Shown in pieces: positions 16,443-25,985 of a DNA stretch of 42,962 bases. The translations under genes were made by a program, and so were the position numbers. Source of the DNA: Paracoccaceae bacterium (GTDB lineage: Bacteria > Pseudomonadota > Alphaproteobacteria > Rhodobacterales > Rhodobacteraceae); contig CANJQT010000022.1 of assembly GCA_947476475.1 (NCBI GenBank), forward strand, positions 1 to 42,962, read 5' to 3'. Every line of letters begins with the position of its first letter. The first letter of the stretch is position 1. The notes beneath the pieces were generated by a model, which saw nothing but the letters and a program-made list of their open reading frames with translations, had not been told where the DNA came from and searched no databases.

Positions 16443-17322
16443 CCGCGCTGTCGGCACGAAGGGCCGCACATTCTTCTTCCCGGCCGCGCACCACGCGCCG
16501 CCCGGCCATTGGTCCGCGGGTTTCGGTAACGATGGTGCAGCGTCCCTCGGGGTGGCCATCCTGATGGAAATAGACAACGACCCAGTCGTCGGTCTTGCCC
16601 AGTTCATGCGCAAGCGCGGTGTTCGACCACATCAGCGTTAGATGCCAATCGTCGCGCCGGGCATGCAAAATCGGCAGCCAGGCCTTGCCTTCCGGGTTGA
16701 ACCGCCGCGGCGCAATCATCCGCAGTTGTCCGGCCGCAGCACGATCGCGGTAAAGCTTGTCGGCGTCCAGCAGGGTCTGGATGGGCGGCCCCGCAACCGG
16801 GCCAGACCCGCGCCGCGCCGTCCTGATCCGGCCAAGCCGTGCAGCCACCTGCGCCAGCAGCGCCTGCCTGCGGCGACGGCCAAAGCCGGGGATCTTCCGC
16901 CCGCCCGGTTGCAAGGCGATTTCGAGTTCTTCGAGCGTTTCCAGATCCTCGTCATCGGCAAGTTTGCGCGCCAGCGTCGGCCCGATTCCGGGGATGGTCA
17001 TGAACAATCGCGCGGGCGATGCATCACCGCGCAGCCGGTCCAGCTGCGACCACCGGCCCGATGTCAGCATTTCCGCCAGCGCCGCCGCGATACCGCGCCC
17101 GATCTTCGGCAACGCCACAAGACCCGCCAACCCGTCGCGGGCAAACAGTTCGCGCAGCGGTCTTTCCATGCTCAGGACGTAATCGGCGGCCTCTTGAAAG
17201 GCGCGAATGCGAAACCGGTCATCGCCCTGCTGTTCAAGAAGCCCTGCGTATTCTTGCAGGCGCCCTGCAAGGACGGCGTTTTCCTCGATTCCAACTGACG
17301 TTTCCAATGTTTGAATCACCAT
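16378..17322 (-). CDS. Helix-hairpin-helix protein with polymerase-beta-like N-terminus
   Basis: A 314-residue protein. Residues about 12-90 resemble the lyase-type N-terminal domain of family X polymerases (NAVLAGRLQEYAGLLEQQG...FRIRAFQEAADYV). Two helix-hairpin-helix motifs follow (ALPKIGRGIAAALAEM and TIPGIGPTLARKLADD), so it should bind DNA without sequence preference. The polymerase nucleotidyltransferase and PHP domains are missing; instead there is a C-terminal module with WHLTLMWSNTALAHELGKTDDWVVVYF. ATG 17322 is chosen over an upstream ATG at 17382. A degenerate palindrome lies close to the start. DNA repair or compaction is a reasonable guess but unproven. The 3' end overlaps cfa convergently. 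Confidence 0.68.
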   Translation of the reverse strand: MVIQTLETSVGIEENAVLAGRLQEYAGLLEQQGDDRFRIRAFQEAADYVLSMERPLRELFARDGLAGLVALPKIGRGIAAALAEMLTSGRWSQLDRLRGDASPARLFMTIPGIGPTLARKLADDEDLETLEELEIALQPGGRKIPGFGRRRRQALLAQVAARLGRIRTARRGSGPVAGPPIQTLLDADKLYRDRAAAGQLRMIAPRRFNPEGKAWLPILHARRDDWHLTLMWSNTALAHELGKTDDWVVVYFHQDGHPEGRCTIVTETRGPMAGRRVVRGREEECAALRADSAVTQPPAPLPEPAAAGNKDNPA

Positions 17323-17334
17323 CTCTTGCCCGCC

Positions 17335-17348
17335 ATGCCCGCCGTCAA
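17335..17348. promoter_or_regulatory. Degenerate Crp/Fnr half-site
   Basis: ATGCC-CGCC-GTCAA: only one good half-site, 13 bases upstream of the start of the minus-strand helix-hairpin-helix gene. It may be a relic or chance. Confidence 0.25.
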
Positions 17349-17508
17349 TGAAACCTGCCAACAGCCGCCCGTCCGGTTCCACCCGACCTGATCGCGCGGC
17401 AATCCCGTAAGCTGGTCCACACCACGGAAGAACCGCCCGGCACGGCCTGCGCGGTCTGTGTTATTCGGCCCCATCTGCTTCGCCTACGGCGCGCCGCGAC
17501 GAGTCGCA

Positions 17509-17522
17509 TTGACCGGGGTCAA
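17509..17522. promoter_or_regulatory. Crp/Fnr-type box, distal to the Lon-family gene
   Basis: Perfect TTGAC-CGGG-GTCAA. It lies exactly 60 bases upstream of the next copy, on the same face of the helix if the repeat is near 10 bases. Confidence 0.75.
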
Positions 17523-17568
17523 CACAGGCCAAAACCGCACGGCCCCGACTTTCGCCGCTGTCCCCGGA

Positions 17569-17582
17569 TTGACCTCGGTCAA
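17569..17582. promoter_or_regulatory. Crp/Fnr-type box, proximal to the Lon-family gene
   Basis: Perfect TTGAC-CTCG-GTCAA, ending 66 bases before the ATG at 17649, the usual activator spacing in this window. Confidence 0.78.
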
Positions 17583-17648
17583 GGCCGGGCACGGGTGGTG
17601 TGGTAACGTCGCAATCGGGAATAGGGTGGTGGTGAAGGGGCAATTGCG

Positions 17649-20129
17649 ATGGCACGTGGGTCTAAGGACGGTGCAGAAATGCCGATGGCAGCACCTGCGA
17701 CGCTGCTGGCGCTGAAGGACTTGCAGGTCTGTTGCGATCCGACGGTGCTGACCTTCAAGGATACTTCCGCGCTTGAACCGCTGCCGGGCCTGATCGGGCA
17801 GGACCGAGCGCTGGGCGCGATCCGGTTGGCGGCCAGCATGGCGCAGGCCGACTTCAACCTTTTCGTGCTTGGGCCTGACGGCGCCGGTCGCCATTCGGCC
17901 GTGCAAAGCCTGCTCAAGACCGAGGCGGCATCGCGGCAGGTTCCCCCTGACTGGATCTATGTGAACGATTTCGAAAACCCGGACCGGCCCAAGGCCGTCG
18001 CCATGCCGCCCGGAACCGCGCGGCCGCTGCAAAAGGCGATGGAAGGTCTGGTTGACGATCTGGCCAATGACATCCCCGCGCTGTTCGAATCCGAACAATA
18101 TCAAAGCCGCCGAGGCACCATCGAACAGCATCTGGCAGCCCGCAAGCAGGCCGGCTTTGAAAAGGTGCTGGAAAAGGCCCGCGAACGCGGCGTGACGATC
18201 CTGCGCACTCCGATGGGCTTTGCCATCGCCGGTGTCCGCAATGGCGAGGTGATCAAGGCCGACGACTTCGCAGGCCTGCCCGAGGCTGATCGCAAAGCGA
18301 TCGAGGATGGCGTCGCCGCGACCGAGAAGGACCTTGAGAAATACATGAAATCCATCCCGCGGCTGGACAAGGAACATCGCTCCTCAGTCGCCCAGTTGAA
18401 CGCCGAAATGGCCGAACAGGCGGTCGATGATTCCTTGGAGGACGTGGCGCGGGCTTTCGACAAGATCGAGGCGATCAAGCTGTATCTGGTCGCATTGCGA
18501 GCCGACCTGATCAACAATGCCGAAATGTTCCTGCGCGAGGGCAATGGCCGACAGCAGGGGCCGTTTCCAGTAGCGCGGGCGCACTTTCACGACCAGCCGG
18601 CATTTCACCGCTACGCCGTCAACGTGATGGTGTCGAACGATCCCGGCGCATCGACCGGGGCGCCGATCATAACCGAACCTTTGCCCTCGCTGTCGAACCT
18701 GATCGGCAAGGTCGACCATATTTCGACGATGGGCACGCTGGTCACGGATTTTACCCTGATCCGGCCGGGCGCACTGCACAGGGCCAACGGCGGTTTCCTG
18801 ATCCTAGACGCGATGCGTGTCCTGACCGAGCCTCTGGCTTGGGAAGCCCTCAAGCGCAGCCTCGAGATGCGCGCCATCCGCATCAGTTCCGCCGCCGAGA
18901 TGCTCAGCCTGATCTCGACCGCCTCGCTCGAACCCGAGCCAATCCCCCTGCAGGTGCGTGTGGTGCTGGTTGGCGACGCCATGCTGCATCTGCTGCTGTC
19001 GCTCTACGACCCCGATTTCGGCCGTCTCTTCAAGGTGGGCGCGGATTTCAGCCACGACATGCCCCGGACCGCCGAAAGCGTGGGGCTGTTTGCCCGCATG
19101 GTGGCCGGGGCATGCCAGCGCGATGGCCTGCTTCCGGTCAGCAATGACGGGGTGGCGGCGCTGGTCGATGCCGCAACCCGTGCTGCCGACGATCAGAACC
19201 GGATGTCCCTGCGCATCGGGGCGCTGTGGGGGCTGTTGCACGAAGCCAATTACCTGACATCGGCCGCCGGCAAATCCGTGATCGACGCCAGCCAGATCGC
19301 CGCCGCCCGCGCCGCGGCCGAACATCGCGCAGACCGCGTGCGCGAACGCCTGCAGGACCTGATCCGCGAAGGCACGCTCATCGTTTCCACCTCGGGCAGC
19401 GAGGTAGGTCAGGTCAACGGCCTGACGGTCACCAGCAGCGGCCTTTTCAGCTTTGGCCTGCCGGTGCGCATTACGGCGCGGGTGCGGATGGGCACCGGCA
19501 AGGTGATCGACATCGAACGCGAAGTGAAGATGGGCGGGCCGATCCATTCCAAGGGCGTGCTGATCCTGTCGTCGTACCTTGCCACCCATTATGCCGCCGA
19601 CGTGCCGCTTTCGCTTTGGGCCAGTCTGGTCTTCGAGCAGACCTATGGCGGGGTCGAGGGTGATAGCGCCTCGGTGGCCGAACTTTGTGCGCTTCTGTCG
19701 GCGCTGGCCGGCATCCCGATTTCGCAGTCCTATGCAGTGACCGGTTCGATCAACCAGATGGGCGAGGTGCAGCCGATTGGCGGCGTGAACGAAAAAGTCG
19801 AAGGTTTCTTCGACACCTGCAGGGCTGCCGGTCTGACCGGCCAGCAGGGCGTGCTGATTCCGCGTCGCAATGTGCGCAATCTGGTTTTGCGCCCCGATGT
19901 GATAGAGGCGGTGGAAAAAGGCCAGTTTCGCATCCACGCCATCTCTCATGTCGACGAAGCGATCGAGGTTCTGACCGGCCTGCCTGCCGGGGTCCGTGGG
20001 CCGGATGGCGCGTTCGAAGACGGCACCGTCAACGCCAATGTCGAAGTGCGCCTGACCGACTTCGCCTATGCCCTGCGTGAGTTCACCAAGCCATCCGGGA
20101 CGACTGAGGATGAGTCCGACGAACCCTGA
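17649..20129 (+). CDS. Lon-family ATP-dependent protease (AAA_32 type)
   Basis: An 826-residue protease of the LonB-like/AAA_32 branch, distinct from housekeeping LonA (no N-terminal LAN domain). The nucleotide loop GPDGAGRHS at residues 75-83 has arginine in place of the usual Walker A lysine, as I recall for this branch. A helical insert (about 150-300) is followed by GGFLILDAM (Walker B region), an AAA lid, and the protease domain. The Ser-Lys dyad is visible: S675 in GDSAS and K716 in GGVNEKVEGF, 41 residues apart as in other Lon enzymes. The ATG follows GAAGGGGC. Two regulatory boxes precede it, and the groEL promoter box begins ten bases after its stop. It probably degrades damaged proteins in stressed cells. 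Confidence 0.87.
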   Translation: MARGSKDGAEMPMAAPATLLALKDLQVCCDPTVLTFKDTSALEPLPGLIGQDRALGAIRLAASMAQADFNLFVLGPDGAGRHSAVQSLLKTEAASRQVPPDWIYVNDFENPDRPKAVAMPPGTARPLQKAMEGLVDDLANDIPALFESEQYQSRRGTIEQHLAARKQAGFEKVLEKARERGVTILRTPMGFAIAGVRNGEVIKADDFAGLPEADRKAIEDGVAATEKDLEKYMKSIPRLDKEHRSSVAQLNAEMAEQAVDDSLEDVARAFDKIEAIKLYLVALRADLINNAEMFLREGNGRQQGPFPVARAHFHDQPAFHRYAVNVMVSNDPGASTGAPIITEPLPSLSNLIGKVDHISTMGTLVTDFTLIRPGALHRANGGFLILDAMRVLTEPLAWEALKRSLEMRAIRISSAAEMLSLISTASLEPEPIPLQVRVVLVGDAMLHLLLSLYDPDFGRLFKVGADFSHDMPRTAESVGLFARMVAGACQRDGLLPVSNDGVAALVDAATRAADDQNRMSLRIGALWGLLHEANYLTSAAGKSVIDASQIAAARAAAEHRADRVRERLQDLIREGTLIVSTSGSEVGQVNGLTVTSSGLFSFGLPVRITARVRMGTGKVIDIEREVKMGGPIHSKGVLILSSYLATHYAADVPLSLWASLVFEQTYGGVEGDSASVAELCALLSALAGIPISQSYAVTGSINQMGEVQPIGGVNEKVEGFFDTCRAAGLTGQQGVLIPRRNVRNLVLRPDVIEAVEKGQFRIHAISHVDEAIEVLTGLPAGVRGPDGAFEDGTVNANVEVRLTDFAYALREFTKPSGTTEDESDEP

Positions 20130-20138
20130 AGCCCGCCA

Positions 20139-20152
20139 TTGACGCGGGTCAA
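20139..20152. promoter_or_regulatory. Crp/Fnr-type box before groEL
   Basis: Perfect TTGAC-GCGG-GTCAA inside ATTGAC...GTCAATG, ending 50 bases before the GroEL start codon. Confidence 0.78.
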
Positions 20153-20202
20153 TGCATGCGGCGCCCCACTGGTTGCAACAGAGGACATCGGGGGGTTTCA
20201 TC

Positions 20203-21822
20203 ATGGCACACAAGGACGTCCTTTTCCGCTCGGCTGCCCGTGAAAAGATCCTGCTTGGTACTACGCAGCTGGCCGACACCATTCGCGTCACGCTTGGCCC
20301 GCGATCCAAATCCGTGCTGATCGACCGCAAATACGGTCCGCCGCTGGTCTGCAATGACGGCGTGACCATCGCCAAGGAACTTGACCTGAAGGATCCCATC
20401 GAAAACCTGGGCGTCAAGATGCTGCGGCAGGCGGCTGAAAAGACCGCTGAAGTGGTGGGCGACGGCACCAGCACCGCGACGGTTTTGGCGCAGGCGATTT
20501 TCGCCGATGGGGTGCGTAACGTGGTGGCCGGCGCCAGCGCGATCGACATCAAGCGTGGACTCGATCGCGCCGTGCGGGTGGCGGTCGATAGCCTGCGGGC
20601 GCTGTCGCGGCCGGTGACGACGCGGCTTGAAAAGTCGCAGGTGGCGGCGATCTCGGCCCACAACGATCTGCGCATCGGCGAACTGGTTGCCGAAGCCATG
20701 GAAAAGATCGGCAACGACGGCGTCATCACCGTCGAGGAATCGAAATCCACCGAAACCGTGCTTGATGTTGTCGAGGGCATGCAGTTCGACCGAGGTTTCC
20801 AGTCGCCCTATTTCATCACCAATCAGGACAAGATGCAGACCGAACTTGAGGATTGCCTGATCCTGCTGTTCGACCGGAAGATCAATGTTTTGAACGACCT
20901 CCTGCCGCTGCTGGAACAGGTCATCAAGTCCGGAAAGCCCCTGCTGGCCATCACCGAGGACATGGAGGGCGAAGCGCTGGCCACCTTCATCGTCAATCAT
21001 ATCCGCGGCACCTTCCGCAGTTGTGCGGTCAAGGCACCGGGTTTCGGCGATCGCCGCAAGGAAATGCTGCAAGACATCGCCATCCTGACCGGCGGGCAGG
21101 TCATTTCAGAAGAACTGGGGCTGAAACTGGACAAGGCCAGCATCACCGATCTGGGAAGCGCGCGGCGGGTGGTTGTCGACAAGGACAATACGACGATCAT
21201 CGGCGGCGGTGGGACGGCTGACAAGATCAAGGCCCGGATCGCCCAGATCAGGGCGCAGATCGACAAGACAACGTCGGACTACGACCGCGAAAAGCTGCAG
21301 GAACGGCTGGCGAAGCTGGCAGGCGGCGTCGCCGTGATCCGGGTCGGCGCGCCGTCCGAGGCCGAGATGAAGGCCCGCAAGGATGCCCTTGATGACGCGA
21401 TAAGCGCCACCAAGGCCGCCGTGGCGGAAGGCATCGTGCCGGGTGGCGGCCTTGCGCTTTTGCGCTGCGTGTCGGCAGTGGGAAAAGAAATTGGTCAATG
21501 TGAAGGCGACGAAAGAACCGGGGTGCAGATCTTGCTGCGCGCACTCGAAGCACCTGCCCGCCAGATCGCTGAAAACTCGGCGCTTGATGGGGGCGTGGTC
21601 GTGGCCAAGATGCTTGAAGGCAAGGGAAACTTCGGTTTCGACGCCTCTGCCAAGAAATACACCGACCTGATCGAAGCCGGGATTGTCGATCCCACCAAGG
21701 TTGTTCGCGTGGCGCTTGAAAACGCGGTGTCGGTCGCTTCGGTCCTGCTTCTGACAGAGGCCACAATGACCGAAATCCCCGAACGCGAACCGCAGCAATT
21801 CCCGGCCGAGCCGCTTGGCTGA
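20203..21822 (+). CDS. groEL: GroEL-type chaperonin, accessory copy without GroES
   Basis: A 539-residue group I chaperonin with all three domains and conserved segments such as [43 protein letters not shown] and [12 protein letters not shown]. The ATP-site residues of the equatorial domain appear intact. There is no groES next to it, and the C-terminal GGM repeat of housekeeping GroEL is replaced by a proline- and glutamate-rich end ([13 protein letters not shown]). The start is supported by GGGGGG upstream. No CIRCE element (the HrcA heat-shock operator) is visible; instead a Crp/Fnr-type box drives it. This is most likely a specialised second copy that borrows GroES from elsewhere. Confidence 0.9.
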   Translation: MAHKDVLFRSAAREKILLGTTQLADTIRVTLGPRSKSVLIDRKYGPPLVCNDGVTIAKELDLKDPIENLGVKMLRQAAEKTAEVVGDGTSTATVLAQAIFADGVRNVVAGASAIDIKRGLDRAVRVAVDSLRALSRPVTTRLEKSQVAAISAHNDLRIGELVAEAMEKIGNDGVITVEESKSTETVLDVVEGMQFDRGFQSPYFITNQDKMQTELEDCLILLFDRKINVLNDLLPLLEQVIKSGKPLLAITEDMEGEALATFIVNHIRGTFRSCAVKAPGFGDRRKEMLQDIAILTGGQVISEELGLKLDKASITDLGSARRVVVDKDNTTIIGGGGTADKIKARIAQIRAQIDKTTSDYDREKLQERLAKLAGGVAVIRVGAPSEAEMKARKDALDDAISATKAAVAEGIVPGGGLALLRCVSAVGKEIGQCEGDERTGVQILLRALEAPARQIAENSALDGGVVVAKMLEGKGNFGFDASAKKYTDLIEAGIVDPTKVVRVALENAVSVASVLLLTEATMTEIPEREPQQFPAEPLG

Positions 21823-22059
21823 CGAAACACATTTGCGGGCTGCACGTTTGTCTTCCGCCCGATGGCGAGCCAGGGCGCGCGGTGTTCGATGCCTGAAGCC
21901 CCCGCCATCGATCAGGCGGCACAGCATCGACCGGGAAAAACGGAAGTCACGCAAACGCGCAGCCAGACAGACTATCCGACCGCGCTCCAAAGGCCTTTCA
22001 ACAATCCATGGCGGGCAGCAAGACCGCCCGCCGACAGATGCAACCTGCGCCTGCGCCCT

Positions 22060-22596
22060 TTATGCCGCCTTGACCTCGATCTTGCGTTCCTTGGCGCGCG
22101 ATTCAGCCGTCTTCGGCAGGTTCACCACCAGAACGCCGTTTTCGAATTTGGCATCGACCTTGTCGGCGTCAATGCCGTTCGGCAGGCGGAACGACCGCTG
22201 GAAACTTCCATAGCTGCGTTCGCGCAGATGATAGTCCTGCTTGTCCTCGGTCTTTTCCTCGGACTTCTCGCCCTGAATGGTCAGCATGCCATCGCTCAGC
22301 CGCACTTCGATGTCCTTTTGCTCTAGCCCCGGAAGTTCGGCGGTAACACAAAAGCCATCCTTCTTCTCGACCAGATCGACCGACGGCGAAAGCGACCAGA
22401 CATCGCCCAGATTCCAGACCGGTTCGATTGCCGCGGGACGCTGCAGGACCGGCAAGCGAAAGCCGGGCCAGGCGAAATCCTCGAACAGCCGGTCAATTTC
22501 CTGTCGCAAGGTGGCAAACGGATGGGCTCTGCCCGACATCGGAACCGGTTCGGCACTGCCGCGTTTGACCTCGATTTGGTTTTTCTTGTTGGGCAT
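22060..22596 (-). CDS. Hsp20-family small heat-shock protein
   Basis: A 178-residue alpha-crystallin-type chaperone that holds unfolding proteins without ATP. N-terminal region with [15 protein letters not shown], then the crystallin domain at about residues 72-165 ([46 protein letters not shown]), and a short C-terminus with IEV resembling the I-x-I/V oligomerisation motif. ATG 22596 follows GGAGATGATGCC and matches usual family starts; upstream in-frame codons are not protein-like. The leader to the predicted promoter is about 140 bases. I found no convincing RNA thermometer in it. Two boxes in the divergent region with the ABC transporter probably control both directions. Confidence 0.9.
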   Translation of the reverse strand: MPNKKNQIEVKRGSAEPVPMSGRAHPFATLRQEIDRLFEDFAWPGFRLPVLQRPAAIEPVWNLGDVWSLSPSVDLVEKKDGFCVTAELPGLEQKDIEVRLSDGMLTIQGEKSEEKTEDKQDYHLRERSYGSFQRSFRLPNGIDADKVDAKFENGVLVVNLPKTAESRAKERKIEVKAA

Positions 22597-22766
22597 GGCA
22601 TCATCTCCGCAAATAGAAGGTTGCATGGGTCGCTGTCGAGCAGTTGGGGAATGGTGGACCGATTGCCCGGGCCTAGTGGAGGGGACTGCACAAAGCACAC
22701 AACGCAATGGCCGGGACACACCGCCCGACAGCCATCCCAACCTAAATGGCGGGTCCCCAGCGTTCA

Positions 22767-22780
22767 TTGATGGCTGTCAA
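22767..22780. promoter_or_regulatory. Crp/Fnr-type box, Hsp20 side
   Basis: TTGAT-GGCT-GTCAA. On the minus strand, ATTTAG near 22742-22747 is in place for a -10 element of the Hsp20 promoter. Confidence 0.72.
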
Positions 22781-22805
22781 CGCAGGTTTGGGCACGGTGG
22801 GTACA

Positions 22806-22819
22806 TTGACAGTAATCAT
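22806..22819. promoter_or_regulatory. Crp/Fnr-type box, ABC transporter side
   Basis: TTGAC-AGTA-ATCAT, one mismatch, 39 bases from the previous box and 54 bases before the ABC ATPase start. TATTGC near 22842 could be the -10 element. Confidence 0.65.
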
Positions 22820-22873
22820 GTTTCCTTCGGCAAGATCGTGCCAGTATTGCTGGGCAATGGCAGGAGGCGGGGT

Positions 22874-23620
22874 ATGGCTGAAGGGAACGCACAAGGCGGC
22901 AAAACCGAAGCGTTCGGGGCCGAGGTATTCCGTGTGCGGGGGCTGACCAAAACCTACCATTCCGGCGAGGTGGAGGTGCAGGCTTTGCGTGGCGTCGATT
23001 TCAGCGCGCGCGCGGGCGAATTCGTGGTGATCCTCGGGCCATCGGGGTCGGGCAAGTCCACGTTCCTCAATCTGGTGGGTGGGCTGGACAGCGCCACCTC
23101 GGGGCAGGCCTGGTTTCTGGATCACGAACTCACGGCGCTGACCGACGCGGGGTTGACGCGCTACCGGCGCGATCATGTCGGCTTTGTCTTCCAGTTCTAC
23201 AATCTGGTGCCAAGCCTGACGGCGCGCGAAAACGTGCGTCTGGTCACTGAAATCGCCCGCCGGCCGATGCGCCCGGAAGATGCGCTGGCGATGGTCGGGC
23301 TACAAGACCGCATGGATCATTTTCCGGCGCAACTGTCGGGGGGCGAACAGCAGCGCGTGGCGATCGCCCGCGCCATCGCCAAGAACCCCGAAGTGCTGCT
23401 CTGCGATGAGCCGACCGGGGCACTGGATTCGCAGACCGGGATCAAGGTCCTGCAAGCCCTTCTGGCGGTGAATGACGCAGTGGGGGCGACGACGCTGGTC
23501 ATCACCCACAATGTCGCGATTGCCGATATCGCCCACCGGGTCGTGCGTTTCGCCAACGGTGGCATCGTGGGCGACGCCGTCAATCCCACGCGCAAAAAGG
23601 CAGAGGAGGTTTCATGGTAG
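22874..23620 (+). CDS. ABC transporter ATPase (MacB/LolD type)
   Basis: A 248-residue ATPase with Walker [12 protein letters not shown]-loop [10 protein letters not shown], signature [14 protein letters not shown], Walker [13 protein letters not shown] and the H-loop histidine in VITHN. It belongs to the MacB/LolD/FtsE group that works with FtsX-type permeases rather than classical import proteins. Start 22874 follows GGAGGCGGGG; the open frame extends far upstream but over the divergent promoter. The ATG of the permease overlaps its stop (ATGGTAG), indicating coupled translation. Confidence 0.9.
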   Translation: MAEGNAQGGKTEAFGAEVFRVRGLTKTYHSGEVEVQALRGVDFSARAGEFVVILGPSGSGKSTFLNLVGGLDSATSGQAWFLDHELTALTDAGLTRYRRDHVGFVFQFYNLVPSLTARENVRLVTEIARRPMRPEDALAMVGLQDRMDHFPAQLSGGEQQRVAIARAIAKNPEVLLCDEPTGALDSQTGIKVLQALLAVNDAVGATTLVITHNVAIADIAHRVVRFANGGIVGDAVNPTRKKAEEVSW

Positions 23621-25983
23621 GGCGGCTTTCTCCGCTGCGTATAAAGCTGTTGCGCGACCTTGTCCGCCTGTGGGCGCAGGCGCTGGCGATTGCACTGGTG
23701 ATGGCGGCAGGGGTGGCGACGCTGATCCTTGGGGTGGGGGCCTATAACTCGCTTGACCGCACGCGGACGGCCTATTACGAGGCCAACCGCTTTGCCGATA
23801 TCTTCGCCTCCGTCACCCGGGCGCCGCGCAGTCTGGGGGACGCCGTTGCGCGCATCGCCGGGGTGCTGGATGTCGATCTGCGTATCGCGCGGCACGCAAT
23901 TCTTGATGTGCCCGACATGGCAGAACCGGGCACGGCGATGATGATTTCACTGCCCGGGCCCGGCGGGCTCAATCAGCTTTATCTGCGCGCCGGACGCTTT
24001 CCCGAACCGCAGGCCAAATCCGAGGTCGCCGTATCGGAAGGCTTTGCCAAGGCGCACGGCTTTTCCCCCGGCGCGCAGTTTGCGGTTCTGATGAATGGCC
24101 AGCGGCGGGTGGTCACCATTACCGGAATCGTGCTGTCTCCGGAATATATCTATGCGCTGGGTCCCGGCGACATGATGCCCGACGAGCGGCGCTTCGGCGT
24201 TGTCTGGATGCAGGAAGATGCGCTGGCCGCGGCCTATGATCTGGATGGGGCATTTTCCAGCCTCTTGATAAAGCTGGCGCCGGGCGCGTCGGCCGAACGG
24301 GTGATCGCCCAGCTTGATCTGATTCTGGCGCGCTATGGCGGTGTTGGGGCTGTCGGTCGCAAGGACCAGTTGTCGCACGCCTTTCTGAATGCCGAACTGA
24401 ACCAGTTGCGGGCAATGAGCCGGGTCTTGCCGCCGATCTTCCTGATCGTCGCGGCCTTTCTGGTCAACATGACGCTGAACCGGCTGGTGACGCTTGAACG
24501 CGAACAGATCGGGTTGCTGAAGGCGCTGGGCTATGGGCCGTGGGCGATTGCGCGCCACTATGTTGAATTCGTCATTGTCATCGCCCTGATGGGCGCGCTG
24601 ATCGGCTGTGTGGCGGGGGCGTGGCTGGGTGTGGGGCTGGCGCAGATGTATGCGCGGTTTTTCAACTTTCCGTTCCTGATCTTCAGCCGCAGCCCCGATG
24701 TATATGCAATCTCGACGCTGGTTACCGCAGTGGCTGCGGTTCTGGGGGCAGTTCACGCGGTCAGCACCGTGGCCTGGCTGCCGCCGGCTGTTGCCATGGC
24801 CCCCCCCGCACCGGTGCGCTACCGCAGGCTTTTCGGCAACGCTTTTGACCCCACAGTGCTGATCAGCCAATCAATGGTGATGGTGGCACGCCATCTTCTG
24901 CGCTTTCCGGTGCGCACCGCGTCAAGCGTGCTCGGCGTTGGTTTTGCCGTGTCGATCCTCGTCGGCTCTTTGTGGAGCTTCGCCTCGATCGAACGGATGA
25001 TCGACATTTCCTTCGCACGCGCCGAACGCCAGGACGCAACCCTGAGTTTTGCCCAAGCGCGGCCACAGGCGGCGCTTTACGCGGTGCAGCATATGCAGGG
25101 CGTGCTGGTCGCCGAACCCTTTCGCATTGCCGGGGTGCGGATCGGCCATGATCAGGTCAGCCGCCAGATCGCTCTGACCGGCAAACCCGCAATGCCCGAT
25201 CTGTCGCGGGTCTTGGGGCTTGATGAAACTGCCATGCTCTTGCCCGAAGACGGGGTGATCCTGTCAGAGGCTTTGGCCCAGATCCTGAACGTGCGCGTCG
25301 GTGACCGGGTCGAAATTGCGGTGTTGGAAGGTGACCGGCGGCGGGTGTGGGTGCCGGTCAGCGGCATCAGCCTTGGCTATCTGGGCCTGAACGCTTTCAT
25401 GCGTCTCGATGTGTTGAACCGCCTTCTGGGCGAAGGAGCCATGATTTCGGGGGCAAATGTCAGCTTCGATCCGCACGCCGTGTCCGCCTTTTACCAGGAT
25501 GTCAAAGCTACGCCGCAGGCTGGGTCCTTGGCCCTGCTCAAGGTTTCGCTGCAACGGTTTCGCGCGACCATGGCGCAGAACCTGTGGATCATGATCACCG
25601 TCTATACGACGCTGGCCGCGATCATCGCGGTCGGGGTGGTTTACAATGCGGCGCGGATTTCGCTTTCCGAACAGGGCCGGGAACTTGCAAGCCTAAGGGT
25701 GCTTGGCTTCACGCGCGCCGAGGTGGCGGGGCTTTTGTATAGCGAACTGGCGGCGGTGGTCGTGCTTGCACAGCCGCTGGGCTGGGCCATCGGCTACGGC
25801 TTTGCCCTGGCTATGGTGCGGGGGTTTGCATCCGAACTTTACCGCGTTCCCCTGGTGATCGGCCCTGCGGTGTATGCTGTGGCAAGTCTTGTGGTCGTCG
25901 CGGCGGCATTTGCGTCGGCGCTGTTGCTTCGGCAGCGGATCAACCGGCTTGACCTGATTGAAGTTTTGAAAACAAGGGAATGA
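23614..25983 (+). CDS. FtsX-type ABC permease
   Basis: A 789-residue membrane protein with an N-terminal helix (about 24-46), a large periplasmic domain, then a three-helix FtsX block (about 270-385), a second periplasmic part starting with another helix near 430, and a terminal three-helix FtsX block (about 655-780). This duplicated layout is typical of permeases that act on substrates in the outer leaflet or periplasm, not solute importers. The conserved [12 protein letters not shown] and [15 protein letters not shown] segments after the first helix of each block are the coupling regions. The HlyD gene follows at once. Substrate unknown. Confidence 0.87.
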   Translation: MVGRLSPLRIKLLRDLVRLWAQALAIALVMAAGVATLILGVGAYNSLDRTRTAYYEANRFADIFASVTRAPRSLGDAVARIAGVLDVDLRIARHAILDVPDMAEPGTAMMISLPGPGGLNQLYLRAGRFPEPQAKSEVAVSEGFAKAHGFSPGAQFAVLMNGQRRVVTITGIVLSPEYIYALGPGDMMPDERRFGVVWMQEDALAAAYDLDGAFSSLLIKLAPGASAERVIAQLDLILARYGGVGAVGRKDQLSHAFLNAELNQLRAMSRVLPPIFLIVAAFLVNMTLNRLVTLEREQIGLLKALGYGPWAIARHYVEFVIVIALMGALIGCVAGAWLGVGLAQMYARFFNFPFLIFSRSPDVYAISTLVTAVAAVLGAVHAVSTVAWLPPAVAMAPPAPVRYRRLFGNAFDPTVLISQSMVMVARHLLRFPVRTASSVLGVGFAVSILVGSLWSFASIERMIDISFARAERQDATLSFAQARPQAALYAVQHMQGVLVAEPFRIAGVRIGHDQVSRQIALTGKPAMPDLSRVLGLDETAMLLPEDGVILSEALAQILNVRVGDRVEIAVLEGDRRRVWVPVSGISLGYLGLNAFMRLDVLNRLLGEGAMISGANVSFDPHAVSAFYQDVKATPQAGSLALLKVSLQRFRATMAQNLWIMITVYTTLAAIIAVGVVYNAARISLSEQGRELASLRVLGFTRAEVAGLLYSELAAVVVLAQPLGWAIGYGFALAMVRGFASELYRVPLVIGPAVYAVASLVVVAAAFASALLLRQRINRLDLIEVLKTRE

Positions 25984-25985
25984 CC

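Noticed and set aside
18804-20780. A 658-codon minus-strand frame opposite the Lon-family and groEL genes
   Set aside because: Antisense artefact crossing two recognised genes and their promoter; no homology seen.
22010-22032. GGCGGGC/GCCCGCC hairpin downstream of Hsp20
   Set aside because: No T-tract in either direction and such stems are common by chance in GC-rich DNA; not called a terminator.
22597-22733. A ROSE-type RNA thermometer in the Hsp20 leader
   Set aside because: I could pair only about three bases with the ribosome binding site and did not find the usual conserved element.
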